From positions 1 to 32,993 of the forward strand of contig CAKQJE010000025.1 in assembly GCA_934247225.1 (NCBI GenBank): 32,993 nt of DNA. The letters run 5' to 3'. Below the pieces are notes generated by a model that had not been told where the DNA came from, ran no database searches, and was given only the letters and a program-made list of their open reading frames with translations. Below are positions 7,710 through 13,487 of this stretch, piece by piece. The position numbers were made by a program, and so were the translations under genes. The DNA comes from an uncultured Clostridia bacterium (lineage in GTDB: Bacteria; Bacillota; Clostridia; Christensenellales; Borkfalkiaceae). Each line of letters begins with the position of its first letter. The first letter of the stretch is position 1.

Positions 7710-7769
7710 ATTTATATCGTGTTTATTTTATTTCGCGTAATTTATATCGGGTTTATTTTATTCCGCGTC
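7710..7769 (-). repeat. stop-spanning tandem 30-bp repeat at the degV 3' end
   Basis: Two adjacent 30-bp units, 7710-7739 and 7740-7769, differ at three positions. The degV stop codon (TTA on the plus strand, 7758-7760) lies inside the gene-proximal unit, and the second unit follows directly downstream. The layout matches the stop-proximal repeats of aroF and dut. Confidence 0.85.
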
Positions 7770-8603
7770 GTTGATATAGAGAATACCGAGCGTGTTTTTG
7801 CCGCAGTGGCTGGAAACGGTGCAGCCCGCAGTCGTTTCGTAAACGTTTTCGAAGCCGTATTCGGCAACTACCGCCCTCGCCGCTTCCACAAGTTCGGGAT
7901 CCGCAACGCTGTGCGTGATGAAAATCACGGATTTGTCGGGATGACAGTATTTTTCAAGCGTGCCTCTGCAATATTTCGTAACGCAGTCCGCCATTTTGCC
8001 GCGGAATTTCTCGGTGTTTTTCATATTTCCGTCGATAACCTCGATTTCGGGTCTGATACGGAGAAGATTTGCGCCGAGCAGGGCAAGACCCGAGCATCTG
8101 CCGCCTTTATAGAGGTAATCGAGCCTTTCGATGATAAAGCTTGTCTGAACCTTGGGTATGCGTTTTTTAACCATTTCGACGATTTCTTCGGGCGAAGATA
8201 TCGTTTCGGTGAGTTTTTTCGCATAAATAGCTTCAAGCGAAATACCCGTGGAAAGCGTTCTGCTGTCGATGACGTAAACGTTTTTGAAGTTCTTCGCGGC
8301 GTTCACGGCGTTGTTGTATGCGCTCGACATATCGGAAGATATATCGAAGTGAATAATAGCGTCGTAATCTTTAAGAATATTTTCGAAAAACTCCTTGAAC
8401 GCTTCTTCGTTCACGGCGTTGGTTTTGGGGAGCGTTTTGTTGTTGTCGGCATACTCGAAAATTTCGAGCGGGTCAACTTCTCCGTCGTAGAAAAATCTGT
8501 CGCCCATATTAACTCCGAAAGGAATTACTTTAAAGTCGTATTTTTCTATGAGTTCTTTGGAAAGATCGCACGCGCTGTCGAGAGTGATTGCAATTTTTTT
8601 CAT
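7758..8603 (-). CDS. DegV family fatty-acid-binding protein
   Basis: The 281-residue protein has the N-terminal DegV signature (IAITLDSACDLSKELIEKY), the DGEVDPLEIF segment, KTNAVNEEAFKEFFENIL, and a later STGISLEAIY stretch in the lipid-binding fold. DegV proteins bind long-chain fatty acids. In Gram-positive bacteria the FakB members present fatty acid to the kinase FakA; no fakA is in the window, so participation is inferred only. GGAG lies before ATG 8603. A sigma-A-type promoter is at 8660-8688. It diverges from the MFS gene. Confidence 0.93.
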   Translation of the reverse strand: MKKIAITLDSACDLSKELIEKYDFKVIPFGVNMGDRFFYDGEVDPLEIFEYADNNKTLPKTNAVNEEAFKEFFENILKDYDAIIHFDISSDMSSAYNNAVNAAKNFKNVYVIDSRTLSTGISLEAIYAKKLTETISSPEEIVEMVKKRIPKVQTSFIIERLDYLYKGGRCSGLALLGANLLRIRPEIEVIDGNMKNTEKFRGKMADCVTKYCRGTLEKYCHPDKSVIFITHSVADPELVEAARAVVAEYGFENVYETTAGCTVSSHCGKNTLGILYINDAE

Positions 8604-8659
8604 ATAATTCTCCGTGTGGATTGGATTTATTTGGGAGACGTAAAGACTTCCCGAACATT

Positions 8660-8688
8660 ATTATATATTATCGTCAAATATTTTTCAA
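8660..8688 (-). promoter_or_regulatory. degV promoter
   Basis: On the minus strand TTGAAA (8688-8683), a 17-bp spacer and TATAAT (8665-8660) form a near-consensus sigma-A promoter about 57 bp upstream of the degV start. Confidence 0.75.
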
Positions 8689-8786
8689 ACAAAATGAGTG
8701 AAAATCCCGTTATTTTTTGTTTTTACGCAAAAAAAATCAAAAAAAAGAAAATAAATCGTAAAAAGTAAGATTTTGCGACAAAAGAT

Positions 8787-8815
8787 TTGCTTTAAAAAAT
8801 CGGTTGTGTTAGAAT
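8787..8815 (+). promoter_or_regulatory. MFS gene promoter, implying a leaderless mRNA
   Basis: TTGCTT (8787-8792), a 17-bp spacer and TAGAAT (8810-8815) are followed by the ATG at 8825 after only nine bases. A start site about seven bases past the -10 leaves two or three bases before the start codon. There is no SD in the gap. Confidence 0.65.
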
Positions 8816-8824
8816 TGACGCATT

Positions 8825-10015
8825 ATGAAGAAGAACTATAATTCCACCCTCGTCGCCTGTTATATAGGCTACGTTATTCAGGCGATCGTAAATAATTTGT
8901 CGCCCCTTCTGTTCGCGAGATTTTCCGTTCAGTTCGGGATAGCCGAATGGCAGCTCACGCTTATCGTTTTCCTTAATTTCGCCATACAGATTTTAGTCGA
9001 CAGTTCGTCGGCGATCATCGCGACAAAACTCGGTTACAGATTAAGCACGATTATAGCGCAGAGTTGTTCTGCGTTGGGTCTTGTTTTCCTCGGAGTTCTG
9101 CCGAATTGCATGCCGCCTTACGCGGGAATTTTAATCGCGACGTTTTTCATGGCGATCGGCGGCGGCTTCGTCGAGGTTGTTTTAAGTCCGCTTATCGAGG
9201 CGTTGCCCCTCAAAAACAAATCGGGCGCGATGTGCTTTTTGCATTCGTTCTATTGTTGGGGACATATTTTCGTCGTGCTTGCGGCTACGTTGTTTTTCAA
9301 CGTGTTTTCGATCGACAATTGGATGTTTCTGCCCATAATTTTAGCCGTTTTGCCCGTTTTAAACAGTATTTTGTTTGCAAAATGCCCCATAGAAACGCTT
9401 GACGGCGACGACGACCCGATGACTTATAAACAAATCTTTTCGATGAAAGGATTTTTTATATTTATAGTTCTGATGATTGCATCGGGCGCGGCGGAACAGG
9501 CTATAGCGCAGTGGGCTTCCTATTTTGCCGAAATAAGCCTTAACGTAAGCAAAACGACGGGCGATCTTCTGGGAACTTGCCTGTTTGCGTTCGGTATGGC
9601 TGTTTCGAGAACGGTTTACGGTATGCTCGGCGATAAAATGAATCTTAAAGGATTTATAACGGGCAGCAGCGTCCTTTTAACGGCTTCGTATCTCGTAGCG
9701 TCGCTCGCAAAAGCCCCGTATCTTTCGCTTGCGGGGATAGCTTTCGGCGGGTTGTTCGTCGGCATAATGTGGCCCGGGGTGTACGCCTTGGCGGGCAGAA
9801 ACTACCGCGGCGGCGGAACGAAAATGTTCGGGATTTTGGCTTTGGCGGGCGACGTCGGCTGTACGATAGGTCCCACTCTTTCGGGCGTGGTGTCCTCCGA
9901 TATCAAAACGGGATTGCTTTTTTCCACGGTTTATCCCGTGATTATTCTGGTGTTTACGCTTATGCTCATAATCTCCTCGAAAAAATCCGATCAAAACGAA
10001 AAAACCACGCTATAA
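8825..10015 (+). CDS. MFS transporter, FucP/sugar-type
   Basis: The 396-residue integral membrane protein has about 12 hydrophobic spans, a central cytoplasmic loop around residues 185-205 (CPIETLDGDDDPMTYKQ) and a charged C-terminal tail. Recognisable MFS loop features are ATKLGYR after span 2, MAIGGGFVEV, and RTVYGMLGDKMNLKG in the second half. The style resembles major facilitator sugar permeases, but the substrate cannot be assigned. No transport-linked gene adjoins it. The ATG is apparently leaderless. A hairpin with T-run follows at 10102-10130. Confidence 0.88.
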   Translation: MKKNYNSTLVACYIGYVIQAIVNNLSPLLFARFSVQFGIAEWQLTLIVFLNFAIQILVDSSSAIIATKLGYRLSTIIAQSCSALGLVFLGVLPNCMPPYAGILIATFFMAIGGGFVEVVLSPLIEALPLKNKSGAMCFLHSFYCWGHIFVVLAATLFFNVFSIDNWMFLPIILAVLPVLNSILFAKCPIETLDGDDDPMTYKQIFSMKGFFIFIVLMIASGAAEQAIAQWASYFAEISLNVSKTTGDLLGTCLFAFGMAVSRTVYGMLGDKMNLKGFITGSSVLLTASYLVASLAKAPYLSLAGIAFGGLFVGIMWPGVYALAGRNYRGGGTKMFGILALAGDVGCTIGPTLSGVVSSDIKTGLLFSTVYPVIILVFTLMLIISSKKSDQNEKTTL

Positions 10016-10069
10016 GTCGATTATTCGGCATAAAACGTGATTTTCACCATGGCGGGCGATCGATTGAAA

Positions 10070-10130
10070 CGCCCCTACGATTTATATTGTGCCAACAGGT
10101 AGGGGCGAACACCGTTCGCCCGTTTTTTTT
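10070..10130 (+). terminator. terminator with an overlapping alternative hairpin
   Basis: GGGCGAAC (10103-10110) pairs with GTTCGCCC (10114-10121), followed by eight T (10123-10130): an intrinsic terminator for the MFS gene. A second stem, CGCCCCTAC (10070-10078) with GTAGGGGCG (10099-10107), shares bases 10103-10107 with the first, so the two cannot form together. From memory, sequences of this kind are dispersed in Clostridia genomes, so it may be a palindromic repeat used as a terminator. Confidence 0.7.
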
Positions 10131-10149
10131 ATTTCTGTAACTATAAAAA

Positions 10150-10256
10150 TCTTGCCTTCTCCCCTTGGAGAAGGTGGCAAATCGAGCGGCTTTCCGCGTA
10201 GATTTGACGGAAGAGGACAATCCGCCGTGGCGGCGAAGCCGACGGAAGAGGACAAA
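10150..10256. repeat. dispersed MITE-like repeat
   Basis: It begins CTTGCCTTCTCC with stem CCTTCTCC/GGAGAAGG (10155-10162 and 10167-10174), then GTGGCAAAT, and ends with two copies of GACGGAAGAGGACAA. This recalls the small non-coding repeats common in Clostridia of the form cttccccc...gacggaagagg. A related copy is at 30407-30471. No coding potential. It fills most of the gap between the MFS and terminase genes. Confidence 0.6.
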
Positions 10257-10280
10257 AATTTTCTTATTTTGTCTTTTATT

Positions 10281-11708
10281 TTATCTGGCGGCTTTGCGTT
10301 TTTTTGAAATCTTTCTCGCAAGGCGCGCTTTGTCTTTCTGAATTGCCGTCATTTGCGGCGAAGCGGGTTTTATCTGCGGTCTCGACATTATAAAATATCT
10401 GAGTTCGTCCAGACAGTGGTCGTCGGTTTTTTTCGGAACGTCGCCGTCTCCCCAGCGGTAGCATTTCAGCTCGCGGATAAGATTGACGCAGTTACGGAAA
10501 ATGAAGATACGTTTGTTTTTTAAATATTCCTTAACCCTCGCAATCCCCGAAAACAAATCCTTGTTCACGTTGGGGTTCGCGATTATCCCGTAATCGTAAA
10601 ACAGCTCGGTAACGCTTTTCAAAGCGGCGAGGGTTTTCTGATTTGCGGCGGAATCGATAAGCGCGCGTATCCGTCCGTCGGAAGTCTTTCTCCAACCGAT
10701 CTCCTCGCATATCTCTTTCATTCTGCGGCTGTGATATTCCACGTCCTTTCCCGCCTCGAAGTGTTCGGCGATAACGTACACGTTGTCGTCGTAATCCACG
10801 CAGTACCAATGCGCGGAAAGGGGGTTATTAAGCCCCGGGTCTATGGAGATGTTGCACTGCCAATCGAAGGGAACGTCGAAAGGATCGATAACGTGAACGT
10901 TTTCGTCGAATTCGGGATAAACAAGCCCCGAAGAAGCCGAAAATCTGCCGAAACGGCGGGAGTCGAGTTCTTCGGCGGACATAGAGGAGGTGAGTTCGCG
11001 GATTTCGTCGGGCGAGAGGTAAGGATTGTCCGCCCATTCGGAAAATTCGTACCATACCTCTTTCGAGCCGCCCGCGTTGAGATAAATTTCGTCGTAAATG
11101 AAAGTGAGACCTTTAAGGGGAGTCATCGTTCCGAAAATATCCCCGCATTTATCGAGAACGCGCATTTTGCATTCGCGGTAAATATCTTCGGGCGGTTCTT
11201 CGTCGAACCACACGAAATCGAGGGAGCTTCCCTGAAATTTTTCCCTTCCCTGATCGCAGCTTTTAAATCCTATCGTCGAAATTCCGCCGAACACGTTTTT
11301 TATTTTTATCTGGTCGATTATTCCGTTTTCGGGGCTGTCTTTCCGCCCCGAACTTATTATTATTTCCGAAATCCATTCTTTCGGGAGGTATTTCATTATT
11401 TTGCTCTGCGCGACGTCTCTTTGCACCTCGCGGGAAAGGGAAACCACCCAGCCGAACACGTCTTTTTTGTTTTTGCGGTAAGGGTGAACGCCGCGCGCCA
11501 TATAAATGGCTTCCACGGCTCCGCATTCGGTTTTTCCGCTTCTGTTTCCGCCGAAAACCCAGCGGTTGCGTTTTTGGCATTTATGAAAGGCGAGCTGCTT
11601 TAAGTGGATTTTTTCCCCGACGTTGTATTTGTTTATCGCAAGATTTTTTCTTCTCGATTGTTCGTTTTCTATGATTTTGATTTTTCCGATTATTTCTTTT
11701 TCCGTCAT
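10281..11708 (-). CDS. phage-type terminase large subunit (orphan)
   Basis: A 475-residue terminase large subunit, the ATP-driven DNA-packaging motor and nuclease of tailed phages. ATPase: Walker A GGNRSGKT (53-60), Walker B FVWFDEEP (165-172), motif III GTMTPLKG (193-200). RNase H-like nuclease: SIDPGLNN (288-295), ALIDSAANQ (350-358), and late acidic/His DDHCLDELRYF (about 430-440). The motifs look intact and the frame is unbroken. I start at ATG 11708, which has GGAG about 12 bases upstream; an in-frame ATG at 11756 without SD would add 16 Lys-rich residues. No portal, small terminase, capsid or tail gene lies nearby, so it is a prophage relic or a domesticated copy. Confidence 0.9.
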   Translation of the reverse strand: MTEKEIIGKIKIIENEQSRRKNLAINKYNVGEKIHLKQLAFHKCQKRNRWVFGGNRSGKTECGAVEAIYMARGVHPYRKNKKDVFGWVVSLSREVQRDVAQSKIMKYLPKEWISEIIISSGRKDSPENGIIDQIKIKNVFGGISTIGFKSCDQGREKFQGSSLDFVWFDEEPPEDIYRECKMRVLDKCGDIFGTMTPLKGLTFIYDEIYLNAGGSKEVWYEFSEWADNPYLSPDEIRELTSSMSAEELDSRRFGRFSASSGLVYPEFDENVHVIDPFDVPFDWQCNISIDPGLNNPLSAHWYCVDYDDNVYVIAEHFEAGKDVEYHSRRMKEICEEIGWRKTSDGRIRALIDSAANQKTLAALKSVTELFYDYGIIANPNVNKDLFSGIARVKEYLKNKRIFIFRNCVNLIRELKCYRWGDGDVPKKTDDHCLDELRYFIMSRPQIKPASPQMTAIQKDKARLARKISKKRKAAR

Positions 11709-11768
11709 AAACGACAAAATCTCCTTTTTTTTCCGAGAAATTTTCTTTTTTTTCAAAAAATAAAACGG

Positions 11769-11774
11769 TATAAT
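11769..11774 (+). promoter_or_regulatory. -10 element of the SH3 protein gene, implying a leaderless mRNA
   Basis: TATAAT at 11769-11774 is followed by nine bases and then ATG 11784, the same spacing as at the MFS gene. The gap is T-rich with no SD. The -35 region is only T-rich. Confidence 0.55.
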
Positions 11775-11783
11775 TTTTTTACT

Positions 11784-12554
11784 ATGAAAAAAAGTATACT
11801 CGTGCTTATCGCAATGTTTATATTATCGTTTTTCCCCGTTTACGGAGCCGCGCCCCGTTATAACGTTACGGCGGCGGGAGGGGTAAGGTATTCCCGCATT
11901 ATGAGCGAGGACGTAGTTCTATATATGGATTCGTCGCTCGCGGTGCCGTGGTTCACTCTTCCTTACAGTTATTACGTCAAGGTGATTTCGATAAACGGGT
12001 CGAGCGCGAAGGTGGAGTATCGCGGGGATAACCCGAGCAAACCTTCCGCGAAAGGTTACATAGGAACGGACGAACTTAACATCGTCGAAGAAGAGCCGCC
12101 CGTTTTATATCCGTCCTTAACGCTTACCGTAAATCAGACCTGTATGCTCTATAAGGACAGCGATTTCACTTTTTCGGAAACGCTTACTCAAAACAGCACC
12201 GTCGATTTTTACGGAACCATCGTGCGCCCGAACGGCGAAAAGTACGTTTACGGGCTTGCCACGACCACATCGGGCGATAAATATCTCGGTTATGCGCCCG
12301 TGTCCGCCGTTTTTTCGTTTGTCGTTCCCGTACTTAAAATAGAGGAGGAGTCGGCGACGGAAAGCGAGTCCGAAACCGCATCCGGGAATAACGGCGATTC
12401 GGTTTCCGCGGCTCTGGGCAGCGGCGTTCAGCTCGCCGTGATAATAGGAGTATCGGCGGTCGCCATTTCCATAGTGTATCTTTTGTTCCGCCCGTCGGGT
12501 AAGGGCAGGGCGAAAGACGAAGCCATAACCGACAGCCGTTTCGACGACGACTGA
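11784..12554 (+). CDS. exported SH3-like protein with C-terminal membrane anchor
   Basis: The 256-residue protein has a signal peptide (MKKSILVLIAMFILSFFPVYGA, cut near residue 22) and a first SH3-like/dockerin-free beta domain with VVLYMDSSLAVPWFTLPYSYYVKV and SAKGYIGTDELN. A second similar domain follows (MLYKDSDFTFSETLTQNSTV, then DKYLGYAPVSAV). Next come a Ser/Glu-rich linker, one membrane span (about 213-235, QLAVIIGVSAVAISIVYLLF) and a short charged cytoplasmic tail. It probably sits on the outer face of the membrane and binds cell-wall material; that role is inferred from the SH3-like folds. I start at ATG 11784; an upstream open frame to 11604 overlaps terL and lacks a signal sequence. 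It resembles the C-terminal part of the 881-residue protein at 13488. Confidence 0.78.
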   Translation: MKKSILVLIAMFILSFFPVYGAAPRYNVTAAGGVRYSRIMSEDVVLYMDSSLAVPWFTLPYSYYVKVISINGSSAKVEYRGDNPSKPSAKGYIGTDELNIVEEEPPVLYPSLTLTVNQTCMLYKDSDFTFSETLTQNSTVDFYGTIVRPNGEKYVYGLATTTSGDKYLGYAPVSAVFSFVVPVLKIEEESATESESETASGNNGDSVSAALGSGVQLAVIIGVSAVAISIVYLLFRPSGKGRAKDEAITDSRFDDD

Positions 12555-12571
12555 TTTTTTGTCGGACTCAA

Positions 12572-13081
12572 TCAGGCTTTTTTCATAGGTCTCAGGCTTA
12601 TGCCCGAAGTGTTTCTTAAAACGCCGAAGTTCGCCGCGCTCACCGAATGCGATTTTTCCACGGCGATCGCTTCGCTTAAAAAATGAAATTGTCCGGCAAG
12701 TTCTCTTATTTTTTCGGTCGTGATATCGAGGGAATCGAGCGATTTTTTGAATTTGCCTACCGCTAAGGCGAGTTTTCTGTAATAGTTTCTGTTTTTTTCG
12801 TCGGTAACCCCCTTTTTGTCCTCGTCGAACCCGTATTTTTCGGCGAGAACGCGTCTGTATTCCGGTTTTATCATCCGAAGCGCGTCGTAAACGTCGAGTC
12901 TTAAAACAAGCAGTCGTTTTTTTCGTTCGGTAAGCTCGATAAGCTTTTCCGCCTGCGCCTCGGCGGGAAGTCTGCATGAAAAACTTCCGAGTGCTTTCAG
13001 CATAAATCTCCTGTCCATACTTTCTATAATTCCGCTCATTTCGTCAAGGCTTCTGAGCAACGCCTTTTGTTCGATAAACAT
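12572..13081 (-). CDS. small basic protein of unknown function, possible phage-type regulator, SOS-linked
   Basis: The 169-residue protein has a strong SD (AAAGGAGG) before ATG 13081. It is largely helical and rich in Lys/Arg/Leu, without signal peptide or membrane span. The middle (about 75-120: LRMIKPEYRRVLAEKYGF, then NRNYYRKLALAVGKFKKSL) is laid out like the sigma-region-4/ArpU-like helix-turn-helix of phage late regulators, but the match is too weak to name. A proximal promoter (13108-13135) and a distal one overlaid by a perfect LexA box (13233-13276) both point at it. It converges on the SH3 gene. Alternatives are a sigma-like factor, a DNA-binding protein or a coiled-coil protein. Confidence 0.65.
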   Translation of the reverse strand: MFIEQKALLRSLDEMSGIIESMDRRFMLKALGSFSCRLPAEAQAEKLIELTERKKRLLVLRLDVYDALRMIKPEYRRVLAEKYGFDEDKKGVTDEKNRNYYRKLALAVGKFKKSLDSLDITTEKIRELAGQFHFLSEAIAVEKSHSVSAANFGVLRNTSGISLRPMKKA

Positions 13082-13107
13082 ACGTCGACCTCCTTTTTTT
13101 GTCTCGA

Positions 13108-13135
13108 ATTATATTCACGTCGGTTGCTTTTTCAA
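13108..13135 (-). promoter_or_regulatory. proximal promoter of the 169-residue gene
   Basis: On the minus strand TTGAAA (13135-13130), a 16-bp spacer and TATAAT (13113-13108). Transcription would start about 20 bases before the SD-equipped ATG at 13081. Confidence 0.7.
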
Positions 13136-13232
13136 GACCTTTGTGAACGTTTTTAAAGCAAAAAATTTTTTGAAATCAATCCTTTGTTTTATCTGTTTTT
13201 TGTCTGTGCCGACCTGCTTTTTGTCGGCAATC

Positions 13233-13276
13233 CGAACATATGTTCGTATTGTATCATACAATTTTAACTATGACAA
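13233..13276 (-). promoter_or_regulatory. LexA-box-controlled promoter
   Basis: CGAACATATGTTCG (13233-13246) is a perfect 14-bp palindrome identical to the Firmicute LexA/DinR consensus. On the minus strand it lies directly after a promoter of TTGTCA (13276-13271), 17 bp, TACAAT (13253-13248), so the operator covers the expected start site. This is a standard geometry for SOS repression. The transcript would run through a leader of about 160 bases into the 169-residue gene. Confidence 0.85.
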
Positions 13277-13414
13277 ATGCCTGTCCTAATTAGTTTCCGA
13301 ATGATGCCGAAAAAAGTCGAATGGCGTCGAGCGGAAAAATATTTCGCGAAGAGGGGAGTTGTCGGCGGCAAATTCCGCTTCGATAAAATTTTGCAAAAAA
13401 AACTTATCAAAGCC

Positions 13415-13444
13415 TTGTCTTTTTTCGCCGCTATATGATATAAT
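13415..13444 (+). promoter_or_regulatory. promoter of the 881-residue exported protein gene
   Basis: TTGTCT (13415-13420), an 18-bp spacer and TATAAT (13439-13444), about 44 bp upstream of ATG 13488. The rest of the gap 13082-13414 holds the minus-strand promoters described above; I see no further gene there that I would defend. Confidence 0.7.
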
Positions 13445-13487
13445 CTAAGAAGATTATAATTATCGCTTAAAATAAGTAGGTAAACAA

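Noticed and set aside
7719..8768. 349-codon plus-strand frame opposite degV
   Set aside because: It is a shadow of DegV, which has an SD, a promoter and family motifs on the other strand.
10281..13081. Interpretation as a complete prophage
   Set aside because: Only a terminase large subunit and one possible regulator are present. There is no integrase, portal, capsid, tail or lysis gene, and exported host-type proteins are interleaved.
13304..13438. 44-codon plus-strand open frame next to the LexA box (starts MPKKVEWRRAEKYF)
   Set aside because: No SD, no promoter facing it that I can support, and its 3' end overlaps the -35/-10 of the following gene. It is kept only as a possibility.
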